A stretch of 64,000 nucleotides of DNA from Pectinatus frisingensis (GCF_015732285.1 NZ_WIQU01000046.1:62001-126000); one strand, 5' to 3'; positions 48,230 to 59,022 are shown, counted from the first letter of the stretch. The notes: generated by a model not told the origin, from the letters alone. Made by a program: numbers and translations.

Positions 48230-49909
48230 TTGTATAAAAGAAGTATATTTTTTATAGCGCTGGCGATATTTACTGTTGTTGTTTTTCAGCAGATAAGCTT
48301 CACAGGGCCGGAAAATAATGTAAATATTGAGCAAAAATATACGAAGTGTGTCTTGCTCGTTCCATTGGACAGCCGGCCTCCCTGTTCAAAATTTGTAATA
48401 GATGCTGGTAAATTGGTAAATATAAGGGTAATTGTGCCGCCACAGGAAATAATGGACTATTATACTGAGGCGGGTGACACCGGAAAACTGCGTGACTGGC
48501 TGATGAATAATGCTACAAAGGCTGATGGGATCATTGTGTCGACGGATCAATTGCTTTACGGCGGGCTTTTGGCTTCACGTCAGTCTTTTGGCAGACATAC
48601 AGATGAAAATGCAGTGTGGTCGGCATTGAAACAAATACGTGAAACCAATAAATCACTGCCTATATATGTGTTTAATATATTGCCGCGTATAACACCGCCA
48701 GCTAATATCGATGCAGCGAAGGATATAAAGAATTTGATGGAATATTCACGGCTGGTTGATAGATTTAGTCAATTCTATGATGAAAAAGATTTGAAAAAAC
48801 TGGCTGAGCTGCGAGGTAAAATTTCACAGAAGCATTTAGAGCAATATGAATTATTGTATGAAAAAAATTTACAATTGAATAAAGAATTGATTGATCTGTG
48901 CGCTGCTGGTGTTATAAATAAAATTGTCATTGGTCAGGATGATGGTGAAGAATACGGTATGCCAAATATTGAGCGGCGTTTTTTACAGCGCTATATAGTA
49001 CAGAAGAATCTTAATGCCGGACAGGCTGTTGTAACGCATGGGGCCGATGAGGTCGCCATGTCATTACTGTTTAACATGGCGCAGCAGTTTAATGCCACGG
49101 TGTATCAACCTAAAATATATGCCGCGTACACAGATGACGCAGCTGCTGATAAAATATTTCCATATATGGCGGCACCGGTTAAACAGATTGTTGAAGAAAA
49201 GATAGAAATGACGGGCGGAAGACCCGTAAAATCACCAGATGAGGCCAATTTTATTTTATACATGCACATTGGTGATGTTGAAAGTCTATCGGTACGTCGT
49301 TTGGCTGCCCGGCAGTTAAAAAATTGGCTGGATGAAGGGAAAAAGGTTGCTTTGGTTGATCTCAGCAGACATTTTACCGCTGATGAAACATTATTTCCTG
49401 TGTTATTGGCAGACGATATACCGGTGAATCAATTAACCGCATATTCGGGTTGGAATACAGTCAGTAATTCTATTGGCCAGGCAGTAGCACAGGCGTCTAT
49501 ATACTGCCTGGCTCAGCATAATGAAGCAAATGAAGCAGACGCACTGAGGCTTTCCTATAATAATCTGACAATACTTTATGACCATTTTACAGAAGACTAT
49601 TTCTATTTAAAGGGAACAATTGATGCCGTAAATACTGCCTTGCGTAAAGCCGGTATTGATAATGTGAGCGACCTTAATATGGATAATAATTATCTGTGGG
49701 CAAATCAGATGTTGAGCATATCACTGCAGCGCCAGCTGGATAAGTTTGCCTATAGTAAAGCGTCGCGTGCTCCTATAAGGATTGACACGCCGGATGGAAA
49801 GAAAAAAATATATATACGCAACCTGCGGGCGGCAGTATTTTTTCCTTGGCCGCGCACATTTGAGATATATACGGATGTAAAATTTAATTTACTGACAGAA
49901 AGTCAGTAA
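48230..49909 (+). CDS. DUF4127 family protein
   Basis: 559 residues. Hydrophobic N-terminus (FFIALAIFTVVVF), a signal anchor or uncleaved signal peptide. The DUF4127 hallmark PLDSRPPCSKFVIDAG is near residue 42, followed by STDQLLYGGLLASR, NILPRITPP and GQDDGEEYGMPNIE. These acidic and His-containing motifs look like a metal-dependent enzyme, but no activity is established for the family. The start is TTG 48230, nine bases after AAAAGG; an in-frame ATG at 48221 abuts the ribosome site. Monocistronic. Confidence 0.85.
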   Translation: MYKRSIFFIALAIFTVVVFQQISFTGPENNVNIEQKYTKCVLLVPLDSRPPCSKFVIDAGKLVNIRVIVPPQEIMDYYTEAGDTGKLRDWLMNNATKADGIIVSTDQLLYGGLLASRQSFGRHTDENAVWSALKQIRETNKSLPIYVFNILPRITPPANIDAAKDIKNLMEYSRLVDRFSQFYDEKDLKKLAELRGKISQKHLEQYELLYEKNLQLNKELIDLCAAGVINKIVIGQDDGEEYGMPNIERRFLQRYIVQKNLNAGQAVVTHGADEVAMSLLFNMAQQFNATVYQPKIYAAYTDDAAADKIFPYMAAPVKQIVEEKIEMTGGRPVKSPDEANFILYMHIGDVESLSVRRLAARQLKNWLDEGKKVALVDLSRHFTADETLFPVLLADDIPVNQLTAYSGWNTVSNSIGQAVAQASIYCLAQHNEANEADALRLSYNNLTILYDHFTEDYFYLKGTIDAVNTALRKAGIDNVSDLNMDNNYLWANQMLSISLQRQLDKFAYSKASRAPIRIDTPDGKKKIYIRNLRAAVFFPWPRTFEIYTDVKFNLLTESQ

Positions 49910-49956
49910 TAATAGGATTTAAGTAACAATGTAATATAAATTTTAATTATATAGTA

Positions 49957-49985
49957 TTGTCAAAAAGAACAAAACTCTTTATAAT
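49957..49985 (+). promoter_or_regulatory. Sigma-70 promoter of the oxidoreductase operon
   Basis: TTGTCA (49957-49962), 17 bp, TATAAT (49980-49985). It would give a leader of about 190 nt before korD. I see no recognisable riboswitch or attenuator in that leader (49992-50179). Confidence 0.75.
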
Positions 49986-50179
49986 ATAGCTTATTGCCGC
50001 AAAACGCATTTATTGATGGAATGCTGATAAGAAATACCAAATATATCATTAAATCGGCATCCTTTTAAAATAATTACAGAGAACTTATCGGTAAAAATTT
50101 CGATATATTTTTAGCTGAGGTACGTCGAGATGTATTTATTACCGACGGTAATCAAAAGACGATGCAGGGAGGAAACATT

Positions 50180-50380
50180 ATGGACACAGAAATTTTTTTG
50201 AAATCGGAACGTTGCAAGGGATGTGGTATCTGCGTAGCTTTTTGTCCGAAGAAAGTTTTGCAGCTGGATACATTAGGACACTGCAGTGTTGTAAGACCTG
50301 ATGATTGTATCGCTTGTGGTCAATGCGAATTGCGTTGTCCGGATTATGCTATTTTTGTAGATAAGAAGGTGTACGCATGA
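50180..50380 (+). CDS. korD: 2-oxoacid:ferredoxin oxidoreductase, delta (ferredoxin) subunit
   Basis: 66 residues with two [4Fe-4S] motifs: CKGCGICVAFCPK and CIACGQCELRCPD. It passes electrons from the thiamine-diphosphate subunit to ferredoxin. The start is ATG 50180 behind GGGAGG. Overlaps korA by 4 bases. The four-gene order delta-alpha-beta-gamma matches the 2-oxoglutarate/branched-chain (Kor/Vor) type. Confidence 0.93.
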   Translation: MDTEIFLKSERCKGCGICVAFCPKKVLQLDTLGHCSVVRPDDCIACGQCELRCPDYAIFVDKKVYA

Positions 50381-51522
50381 CAGAAATGAAATTGATGCAG
50401 GGAAATGAAGCTTGTGCAGCAGGTGCTATCGCGGCCGGAGTAAGATTTTTTGGCGGCTATCCGATAACCCCTTCAACGGAGATTGCAGAAACGATGGCTA
50501 AAAAGCTACCCGCTTTGGGCGGTTGTTTTATTCAGATGGAAGATGAAATTAGTGGCATGGGTGTTGTTTTAGGTGCATCACTGGCCGGACGGAAAGTGTT
50601 GACAGCCACTTCAGGACCGGGATTTTCTCTTAAACAGGAATTGATTGGTTATGCGGCCTGTGCTGAAATACCAGTTGTGATAGTCGATGTACAAAGGGTA
50701 GGACCGTCTACCGGGCAGCCAACTTCACCTTCACAGGGCGATGTTATGCAGGTCCGGTGGGGAACTCACGGGGATCATCCGATGATTGCATTATCACCAT
50801 GGACAGTACGGGAAACTTTTGATGCGGCAGTAATGGCTGTTAATTATGCTGAAAGATTTCGTACGCCGGTTATCTTACTGATGGATGAAATAGTTGGGCA
50901 TCTGCGTGAAAATGTTCAGCTGCCGAATGCCAGTGATATTACTGTCTATCCGCGGCGTCGCCCGACCAAAAGCCGTGCTGCCGGCTATCAGCCCTATGAA
51001 CCAGAACAGGACATGGTGCCTAATCCGGCTGATTTTGGCACGGGTTATCGTATTCATGTAACAGGTCTGATCCATGATTATACCGGTTTTCCATCCGGCA
51101 GCCCGGTAGTGACCGAAAAATTTATAGACAGATTGCATCGCAAAATTGCCATAGCACAAGATGAGATAACCCATTATGATGAATTTTTTATGGAAGATGC
51201 GGAATATGCCGTAGTATCATATGGTGGTGTGGCTCGTACAGCTTATGAGGCAGTACGAAAGGCGCGGGCAAAAGGATTGAAAGTCGGCATGATTAGATTG
51301 ATGACAATCTGGCCGTTCGCCAACAAAATAATAGAACAAACGGCTGAAAAAGTAAGGGCAATATTGGTGCCGGAACTCAATTACGGGCAGCTCAAGTATG
51401 AAGTGGAACGCGCTGCAGCCGGCAGATGTCCGGTAAGCCTGCTGGCTAAATACAATACTCTATTATTTACACCGGACGAAATTGTGGACGGAATAGAAAA
51501 CCTTACAGGGGGCAGAATATAA
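50377..51522 (+). CDS. korA: 2-oxoacid:ferredoxin oxidoreductase, alpha subunit
   Basis: 381 residues. GNEACAAGAIAAGVRFFGGYPITPSTE at the N-terminus, then MEDEISGMGVVLGASLAGRKVLTATSGPG, and VDVQRVGPSTGQPTSPSQGDVMQ, all typical of KorA/VorB. The C-terminal part carries the Rossmann-like domain II (AEYAVVSYGGVARTAYEAV). Most like 2-oxoglutarate:ferredoxin oxidoreductase alpha, which would make succinyl-CoA or fix CO2 into 2-oxoglutarate; a branched-chain keto-acid role is possible. Confidence 0.93.
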   Translation: MTEMKLMQGNEACAAGAIAAGVRFFGGYPITPSTEIAETMAKKLPALGGCFIQMEDEISGMGVVLGASLAGRKVLTATSGPGFSLKQELIGYAACAEIPVVIVDVQRVGPSTGQPTSPSQGDVMQVRWGTHGDHPMIALSPWTVRETFDAAVMAVNYAERFRTPVILLMDEIVGHLRENVQLPNASDITVYPRRRPTKSRAAGYQPYEPEQDMVPNPADFGTGYRIHVTGLIHDYTGFPSGSPVVTEKFIDRLHRKIAIAQDEITHYDEFFMEDAEYAVVSYGGVARTAYEAVRKARAKGLKVGMIRLMTIWPFANKIIEQTAEKVRAILVPELNYGQLKYEVERAAAGRCPVSLLAKYNTLLFTPDEIVDGIENLTGGRI

Positions 51523-52346
51523 TGCAGGAACGTACTTACGAAAAATATTTTCGACAAAATCGTCTGCCGCATATCTGGTGTCCCGGCTGCGGTAACGGAA
51601 CTGTAATGAAAGCAATAGTTGAAGCTGTAGAAAAGAGGAAACTTCCCCGTGATAAAACGGTTATTGTATCGGGAATAGGTTGTTCATCGCGAGCATCCGG
51701 GTATATGGATTTTGATACGCTGCATACGGCGCACGGCCGGGCCATTCCTTTTGCTACCGGGATAAAATTGGCCAATCCGGAATTGAATGTGATTGTGATT
51801 ACCGGTGATGGTGACTGCACGGCGATCGGCGGTAATCATTTCATTCACGGAGCCAGACGCAATATTGATTTGACAGTAGTGCTTTTCAATAATGCAATTT
51901 ATGGGATGACCGGCGGGCAGGCTTCACCGATGACACCTTTACATAAAAAGGCTACTACGGCACCATACGGCAGTGTTGACCGGCCTTTTGATGCCTGCCA
52001 GCTGGCTTCGGCTGCGGGAGCTTCTTATGTCGCGCGCAGTACTGCCTTTCATGTCCAGCATTTAACGGATATGATTGCCGAAGGAATTTCTGTTGAAGGG
52101 TTTTCTTTCATTGAGGCTGTAGTTCAATGTCCTACAGCCTATGGACGAAAAAATAAAATGCCGGAACCGGCACAAATGATGGCTTGGCTGCGCGATCATG
52201 CTGTTTTGCAGAAAGCATGGGATAAGCTGCCAGAAGAAAAAAGATCGGATAAATTTCCTATTGGTGTATTTTTAAAGAGGCAGTTTGAAGAATATACAAA
52301 GGCCTATGCTGAAGTTATTGCAAGTGCCCAAGGGGGTAAAAAATGA
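51522..52346 (+). CDS. korB: 2-oxoacid:ferredoxin oxidoreductase, beta subunit
   Basis: 274 residues. Thiamine-diphosphate-binding chain: HIWCPGCGNGTVMKA at the N-terminus, SGIGCSSRASGYMDFDTLHTAHGRAIPFATG, and the ThDP-Mg motif GDGDCTAIGGNHFIH followed by NNAIYGMTGGQASP. Start ATG overlaps the korA stop (TAATG). KorB type, shorter than pyruvate oxidoreductase beta chains. Confidence 0.95.
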   Translation: MQERTYEKYFRQNRLPHIWCPGCGNGTVMKAIVEAVEKRKLPRDKTVIVSGIGCSSRASGYMDFDTLHTAHGRAIPFATGIKLANPELNVIVITGDGDCTAIGGNHFIHGARRNIDLTVVLFNNAIYGMTGGQASPMTPLHKKATTAPYGSVDRPFDACQLASAAGASYVARSTAFHVQHLTDMIAEGISVEGFSFIEAVVQCPTAYGRKNKMPEPAQMMAWLRDHAVLQKAWDKLPEEKRSDKFPIGVFLKRQFEEYTKAYAEVIASAQGGKK

Positions 52347-52867
52347 TGAAACAATTGAGGTTATCAGGTTCCGGCGGGCAGGGTGTAATCACTGCGGCAA
52401 TTATTTTTGCCGAAGCAGCAATGCGTGAAGGCCGTCAAGTCGTTCAGTCGCAGTCCTATGGTCCTGAAGCCCGCGGCGGGGCTTCTAAGGCGGAAGTGAT
52501 TATTGATGATGCACCTATTTATCATCCCAAAATAATCGTGCCGGATATTGTCTTGTCTCTGACGCAAAAAGCAGCTGATAATTATTATGGCGATTTGGAC
52601 CGCAACAAGGGTATTTTGATAGTTGATGAGGATCTGGTGCCTGATATTCCGGATTTTCCCCGGGTAATAAAAGTGCCAGTGACACGTATTGCTTCTGAAC
52701 AGGTGGGAAAAATGCTATTTACTAATATTGTTGCACTGGGAGTATTGGTCAAGATATCAAAAATAGTATCAATCGATAGTGCACGGGCTTCCGTGCAAAA
52801 ACGCGTGCCGCCGCATACTGTAGAGCAGAATATGAAAGCACTGGAACTGGGGTATAATGCCGTTTGA
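52343..52867 (+). CDS. korC: 2-oxoacid:ferredoxin oxidoreductase, gamma subunit
   Basis: 174 residues beginning RLSGSGGQGVITAAIIFAEAA, then QSQSYGPEARGGASKAEVIID, the standard gamma-subunit motifs. Starts on ATGA overlapping the korB stop. Last gene of korDABC; repeat copy C follows about 50 bases later with no obvious intrinsic terminator between. Confidence 0.95.
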   Translation: MMKQLRLSGSGGQGVITAAIIFAEAAMREGRQVVQSQSYGPEARGGASKAEVIIDDAPIYHPKIIVPDIVLSLTQKAADNYYGDLDRNKGILIVDEDLVPDIPDFPRVIKVPVTRIASEQVGKMLFTNIVALGVLVKISKIVSIDSARASVQKRVPPHTVEQNMKALELGYNAV

Positions 52868-52920
52868 TATAACACGATCATTGTTCTTTATAAATAAATA
52901 AGTAATTTTATAAATATTAC

Positions 52921-53065
52921 AAAGGGACTGTAGCATGTGAACATTTTCATCCATAATATGCAATATACCGTTTTCCCTGCTCTTCTTAAAAAGAATGGGA
53001 ATCCGGTACAGCGGTGATTAATTGCATCTTTATGAGGTCAATGCCGTTCGTGCGGCAGTCCCTGT
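52921..53065 (+). repeat. MITE-like inverted-repeat element, copy C
   Basis: Begins AAAGGGACTGTAGCATG and ends CGTGCGGCAGTCCCT, with inverted-repeat core AGGGACTG/CAGTCCCT; both ends have changed G to A in a compensating way. Shared internal blocks: TTTTCATCCATAATATGCAATA and GATTAATTGCATCTTTATGAGGTCAATG. Between korC and the RpiR regulator. Confidence 0.75.
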
Positions 53066-53098
53066 TTGGGTTATATTATTTTATTGAAAGGATTTATT

Positions 53099-53962
53099 AT
53101 GCGGCTTTTGAAAGCAATGAAAGAAACTGAGCGTTTCAATTCAACAGAACAGTCAATAATAAAATATATTTTAATTCATTCTAAGGAAATTGCCGATTTG
53201 TCGATACGTGAGCTGGCTGAACGGGCTTTTGCGAGTCCGGCAGCGATATTCCGTCTTTGCCAGAAACTGAATCTTAAAGGATATACAGAATTTAAAATAA
53301 AATTTATAAGTGAAATAAATCGTACATCTGCATTGGAATATCCTATTAAAGGCCGGCCAATCACTGACAAAAATCCACCGGATTCGATTGTAAAAAAGAT
53401 AGCGGCTCTGGAAATAGAATCTATTGAAGAAACAAAGAATGAAATGGATATACAACAGCTGATACGGGTAGCCGGATTTATCGCTGATGCCAAAACAGTA
53501 GATTTTTATGCATTTGACGTGAATTACTATATAGCCCAAATTACAGCATATAATTTTTTGCAGATTAAAAAAAATGCAGTGGTGACAATGGCAGCCAATA
53601 GTCAGTATATGCGGGCATTGACTTGTGACAATACACATGTGGCCGTTTTTTTGAGCCGGACGGGAGAAAATAAACGACTGATTGATATAGCTAAAATTTT
53701 GCAAAAAAGAAAAATAAAGTCTTTTTTGCTGTCACCGGTAAAAAATTCCACATTGGCAGGATTAATTGATGAATTTTTATACATTGCAAATACTGAAGAA
53801 TATCTTGATATGGGAAATATGATTTTCAATGTGGGTGTACGATATTATCAAGATGTTTTGTTCAGCATATTATTGTCGCAGGATTATTGGAATATACGCC
53901 GCACTTATACGGAATTTGAGGATATATTTGGCCGATTGAAAGATTCATGGCATTTGTGGTAG
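53099..53962 (+). CDS. RpiR-family transcriptional regulator
   Basis: 287 residues. The N-terminal HTH_6 domain reads FNSTEQSIIKYILIHSKEIADLSIRELAERAFASPAAIFRLCQKLNLKGYTEFK in outline, with the family DRxxAxxxxR-like turn. The C-terminal SIS domain (about 125-260) contains VAVFLSRTGENKRLIDIAKIL, the usual phosphosugar-binding stretch. The start is ATG 53099 with AAAGGA upstream. It precedes a beta-glucoside PTS operon on the same strand, so it probably responds to a phosphorylated sugar and controls that operon. Confidence 0.9.
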   Translation: MRLLKAMKETERFNSTEQSIIKYILIHSKEIADLSIRELAERAFASPAAIFRLCQKLNLKGYTEFKIKFISEINRTSALEYPIKGRPITDKNPPDSIVKKIAALEIESIEETKNEMDIQQLIRVAGFIADAKTVDFYAFDVNYYIAQITAYNFLQIKKNAVVTMAANSQYMRALTCDNTHVAVFLSRTGENKRLIDIAKILQKRKIKSFLLSPVKNSTLAGLIDEFLYIANTEEYLDMGNMIFNVGVRYYQDVLFSILLSQDYWNIRRTYTEFEDIFGRLKDSWHLW

Positions 53963-53993
53963 GTAATAATTAAAAAATTACATAGTAATGATT

Positions 53994-54034
53994 AAATACG
54001 AAATAATGTTTCAGTATATTTCGTATTTTTTTTA
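53994..54034 (+). terminator. Rho-independent terminator between the RpiR gene and the PTS operon
   Basis: AAATACGAAATA (53994-54005) pairs with TATTTCGTATTT (54017-54028), followed by a T run. Confidence 0.8.
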
Positions 54035-54064
54035 TTTTGCCGGAACATCATTCCAAAATGTTAT

Positions 54065-54089
54065 GAATTGCTTGAATTGAGCAATTGCT
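54065..54089. promoter_or_regulatory. Candidate operator upstream of the PTS operon
   Basis: GAATTGCT-TGAATTG-AGCAATTGC, an inverted repeat about 130 bases before celB. RpiR regulators bind palindromes, so this may be the operator; this is inference only. Confidence 0.35.
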
Positions 54090-54212
54090 CTGTATTAATA
54101 TTAATTCGAAATTCTTGTACATTGCGCATTGTATGAAGGAAATGCTTGCCATTGATTAAAGTTTTGTAAAAAAACAGTATGACAAATGGAATGGAAAGGA
54201 TATGAAAATGAA

Positions 54213-55523
54213 GTGACCAGAGAAAGAATATTTGATAAATTTATTGAATTTATGGGTAAATTTGCTGAACTGAAAGTTGTTGTGGCTTTGCGTGATGGGT
54301 TTATCATGACCACGCCGTTCACTATCTGCGGGTCGGCGTTTTTATTGATTGCCAATCTGCCAATACCGGGTTACGCTCAATTTATGGCTTCTATTTTTGG
54401 ATCGAATTGGACAGATCCATTGAACCAGGTAGCCGGAGCAACTTTTAGTGTTTTGGCGTTGATTTGTGTTTTGACGATCAGTTATAAGTATTGTGAAGCC
54501 GAAGGCTGTGACGCCATGATGGGAGCCGTTATGGCAATGTCCACTTTTCTTATTTTAACGGCATCATATATTGTCAGTAAGAGTGGTGAGAAAATTGGTG
54601 ATGTAATACCGAAAATGTGGGCTGGCAGTAATGGTATTATAACGGCAATTATTGTAAGCTTTGCTGTTTCTTATATTTTTTGTTATTGCGAAAAAAATAA
54701 AATTGGCATTAAAATGCCGGAAAGTGTTCCAACTGGTGTTGTTAAAGCATTTTCAGCATTAGTTCCCGGTTTGATATTTTTTACCGGTGCAGCTGTGATC
54801 TATACGCTGTGCAAAGTTTTAGCCGGTGTCACATTCCCCGAATTGATATTCAAAATATTGCAGACTCCCCTGCAAAATATTTCAGATACATTATTAGGCG
54901 GTAGTGTTATTGCCGGACTCCAGAGTATTTTATTCTGGGCGGGAATTCATGGGCCAAATGTTGTCGGCGGAGTTATAAGTCCTGTCCTGACAGCCAATGC
55001 CATTGATAATCAGCATTTATTGGATGCCGGCATGCAGCTGCTGGGTAATCCGCAGGCTAAGATAATTACCATTCAGGTTAATGATGTGTTTATAAAAAGC
55101 GGTGGCTGCGGACTTACTTTGGGATTTCTCATAGCATCATTTCTTTGCGCCAGATCACAACAACTAAAGTCTATTTCTAAACTGTCATTTGTACCCGGTT
55201 TATTTAATATAAATGAGCCAATCATTTTTGGTCTGCCGATTGTATTTAATCCGTATTTATTAGTGCCCTTTGTAATTGTTCCGATAATTGCAATGATAAT
55301 AACATATAGTTCTATTGTATTGGGATTCATGTCGCCTTTTAGTGCTGTACAAGTACCTTGGACGACACCGGCAATAATATCAGGAGCGCTTTTAAACGGC
55401 TGGCAGGGAGTAATTGTGCAAATTGTCAATCTTATTATGGCTACGATCTTGTATTTTCCCTTTGTGAAATTGCAGGATAAGGTTTATCTAAAAGAAGAAA
55501 CAGTAAATAAAACCGCTGGCTGA
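54213..55523 (+). CDS. celB: PTS system IIC, lactose/cellobiose family
   Basis: Sugar-translocating membrane subunit. 436 residues, about ten TMs. ELKVVVALRDGFIMTTPFTICGSAFLLIANLP, then FWAGIHGPNVVGGV and PGLFNINEPIIFGLPIVFNP (the conserved NEP motif) mark the Lac/Cel EIIC family. Start is uncertain. GTG 54213 gives the usual N-terminus but sits 12 bases from AAAGGA. The well-spaced ATG 54208 runs into a stop after two codons. An upstream in-frame ATG at 54186 has no ribosome site. First gene of IIC-IIB-IIA-glucosidase-porin. Confidence 0.92.
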   Translation: MTRERIFDKFIEFMGKFAELKVVVALRDGFIMTTPFTICGSAFLLIANLPIPGYAQFMASIFGSNWTDPLNQVAGATFSVLALICVLTISYKYCEAEGCDAMMGAVMAMSTFLILTASYIVSKSGEKIGDVIPKMWAGSNGIITAIIVSFAVSYIFCYCEKNKIGIKMPESVPTGVVKAFSALVPGLIFFTGAAVIYTLCKVLAGVTFPELIFKILQTPLQNISDTLLGGSVIAGLQSILFWAGIHGPNVVGGVISPVLTANAIDNQHLLDAGMQLLGNPQAKIITIQVNDVFIKSGGCGLTLGFLIASFLCARSQQLKSISKLSFVPGLFNINEPIIFGLPIVFNPYLLVPFVIVPIIAMIITYSSIVLGFMSPFSAVQVPWTTPAIISGALLNGWQGVIVQIVNLIMATILYFPFVKLQDKVYLKEETVNKTAG

Positions 55524-55566
55524 TTATTAAAAAATAAATGGACGGCTGGAATTGGTGGAGGAATTT

Positions 55567-55869
55567 ATGAAAAAAATAGTATTATTGTGCGCATCAGGTA
55601 TGTCAACCAGTATGCTGGTAAAAAAAATGCAGACTGCGGCGCAGGAAATGGCATATATTTGTGAAATTGCAGCTTATCCCACTTCGGAAGCAAAAACAAA
55701 AGCATCTGATGCGGATTTGATTTTATTGGGACCGCAGGTACGGTTTTCCATGGAAAAGATTAAAGCACAATGTCCCGGTGTGCAAGTGGCGGCAATAGAC
55801 ATGCGTTTATATGGGAAAATGGATGGTAAAGCAGTTATTGAGTTTGCCAAACAGAAGCTGGGTGACTGA
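55567..55869 (+). CDS. celA: PTS system IIB, lactose/cellobiose family
   Basis: 100 residues. Phospho-cysteine in LLCASGMSTSMLVKKM (Cys8), as in cellobiose/chitobiose IIB. Passes phosphate from IIA to the incoming sugar at IIC. The start is ATG 55567 with GGTGGAGG upstream; an in-frame ATG five codons earlier overlaps it. 17 bp before the IIA gene. Confidence 0.95.
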   Translation: MKKIVLLCASGMSTSMLVKKMQTAAQEMAYICEIAAYPTSEAKTKASDADLILLGPQVRFSMEKIKAQCPGVQVAAIDMRLYGKMDGKAVIEFAKQKLGD

Positions 55870-55886
55870 TCATCGGGAGGTATAAA

Positions 55887-56201
55887 ATGGAAGGATTGGA
55901 GTTAATTGCCTTTAATATTATATCGGCAGTAGGAACGGCACGCAGCTGCTATATAGAAGCAATACAAAAGGCTAAAGCAGGTGATTTTAAATCAGCAGAA
56001 ACACTTATCGGGGAGGGTGACACCGTTTTTAATGAAGGTCATAAATCACATGCTGAACTGCTGCAAGAAGAAGCAAACGGCAGTCGGGGAATTGTTAATT
56101 TGCTGCTGTTGCATGCGGAAGATCAGCTTATGAGTGCCGAAGGTTTCAAAATAATTGCATTAGAATTTATCGATGTTTATAAAAAATTCAACAAAAAATA
56201 G
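55887..56201 (+). CDS. celC: PTS system IIA, lactose/cellobiose family
   Basis: 104 residues, all-helical trimeric IIA. The phospho-histidine lies in LLLLHAEDQLMSAE near residue 76; the N-terminus has FNIISAVGTARSCYIEAIQKAKAGDF. The start has GGGAGG upstream. 21 bp before the glucosidase gene. Confidence 0.95.
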   Translation: MEGLELIAFNIISAVGTARSCYIEAIQKAKAGDFKSAETLIGEGDTVFNEGHKSHAELLQEEANGSRGIVNLLLLHAEDQLMSAEGFKIIALEFIDVYKKFNKK

Positions 56202-57662
<1,461 letters not shown>

Positions 57663-57795
57663 AATCGGCAGCGGATATTTGTATATATGAAATAACTGCC
57701 ATAGCATTGATAAGACTGCTTAGGCAAATGAAGGGCAGTTTTATCAATGTATATTGTTTATAAAAAAATGAAAATTCAGAAAGGAAATAAATAAT

Positions 57796-59022
57796 ATGAA
57801 AAAACAATTAAGTATATTTATGTTATTGGCAGCAGCTGCTGTATTTCCCGGTGGTGTGTCGGCATCAGGCAATGATCAAAACAGCACATGGAATATGGAG
57901 GCAGACAGCACCGGTATTTCTCAAAGCGAACAAGAAAATTCTATTGATAAAGCTGATCATGAAAAAATGCAGAAACTCCAAGAGCAATACGAAGTCGAAC
58001 TGATAAAGATGCAGCAGCTGCGTGCCGAATATGAGAAAGAACTGCAAAAAATGAACGTCAACGATAGTGACTATAATTCATTAAAAGAAAAAGTCGATAA
58101 AATTACACTATTTGGTTTTATAAGAGCTAAATATGATAATGATGACAGTGGCAGTATCGGAGCCGGCAATAATAACAAGCATTTTTATATGGATTTAGAA
58201 GGCAAGATGAAAGTATCAAAAGATTGGGAAGCACATTTTCAGAGTGAAACACGCAAGGGTTATACAGTCAATCAATCCTGGCGCGGTGATTCCGGTTCCG
58301 GCAGCTCCGATCAGGATGGTACTTTCCAGCGTATATGGGTGGAAGGCCATCCGGGAAAATTAGGTGTTACTGTAGGGACAAAATGGTGGGGTTACGGTTT
58401 TCAAAATGTTCCCTTTGGACATGCAGCAGATGGTATTCAACTGGATTATGACATAACTAAGGACTGGAATGCCAAAGTATTTTTATTGAGACCGCGCCAA
58501 GGAGATCTGGTTACAATGCCATATGGGCAGGATACAACAATAAAAGGGGTTAATTTCACCGGAAAACTAACTCCCAAGCTGGATACAAGCATAACTTTGG
58601 CTGGTAATAAAAATTATGATAATAATCAAAAAATGGATAGGATGGGGGCATTTGAACTGCGGTCAAATGTTGCTCCTAATTTAATGCTTACAGGAACCTA
58701 TGTAAGGACAAATGCGGACGATTACAATACTAGTAAGGAATGCCGCATAGATTATAAAGGCACAAAACTGGATGATATAGGATCTTTTGGAGCATATGCC
58801 AGATACATCAACTTTGCTAAATATGGTGATTATTCACATGATGACGAATGGAATTCTCTGCCGTCAGACACGAAGGGCTGGATTGTTGGTGTTAAATATG
58901 TACCTTATAAGAATGTTGAATGGGAAACCTTTTATGCCGATCAAAAAAGAAATATAGATACAGGTGACGATCACAATGCAACCAGACATCTTTTCCGTAC
59001 ACAGATAGATTTTCATTTTTAA
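57796..59022 (+). CDS. Outer-membrane porin with N-terminal coiled coil, no SLH domain
   Basis: 408 residues. Signal peptide about 1-24 (LSIFMLLAAAAVFPGGVSASG). Next a heptad-rich coiled coil about 50-100 (KMQKLQEQYEVELIKMQQLR). From FGFIRAKYDNDDS onward it is alternating beta-barrel sequence ending IDFHF, with the terminal Phe used for barrel insertion. Negativicutes OmpM proteins carry an SLH domain before the coiled coil; none is seen here. The position after the PTS and glucosidase genes suggests a sugar channel. The start follows AGAAAGGAAA. Confidence 0.85.
   Translation: MKKQLSIFMLLAAAAVFPGGVSASGNDQNSTWNMEADSTGISQSEQENSIDKADHEKMQKLQEQYEVELIKMQQLRAEYEKELQKMNVNDSDYNSLKEKVDKITLFGFIRAKYDNDDSGSIGAGNNNKHFYMDLEGKMKVSKDWEAHFQSETRKGYTVNQSWRGDSGSGSSDQDGTFQRIWVEGHPGKLGVTVGTKWWGYGFQNVPFGHAADGIQLDYDITKDWNAKVFLLRPRQGDLVTMPYGQDTTIKGVNFTGKLTPKLDTSITLAGNKNYDNNQKMDRMGAFELRSNVAPNLMLTGTYVRTNADDYNTSKECRIDYKGTKLDDIGSFGAYARYINFAKYGDYSHDDEWNSLPSDTKGWIVGVKYVPYKNVEWETFYADQKRNIDTGDDHNATRHLFRTQIDFHF

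Noticed and set aside
49992-50179. Possible riboswitch in the 190-nt leader of korDABC
   Set aside because: I could not match any known aptamer core, and there is no terminator or clear anti-SD hairpin.
53171-53704. 177-codon ORF antisense to the RpiR gene
   Set aside because: Cys/Phe/Ile-rich shadow in another frame; the sense frame has HTH and SIS domains.
57706-57749. Hairpin between the glucosidase and porin genes
   Set aside because: The stem (TTGATAA..CTGC/GCAG..TTATCAA) has mismatches and no following U-run; not called as a terminator.
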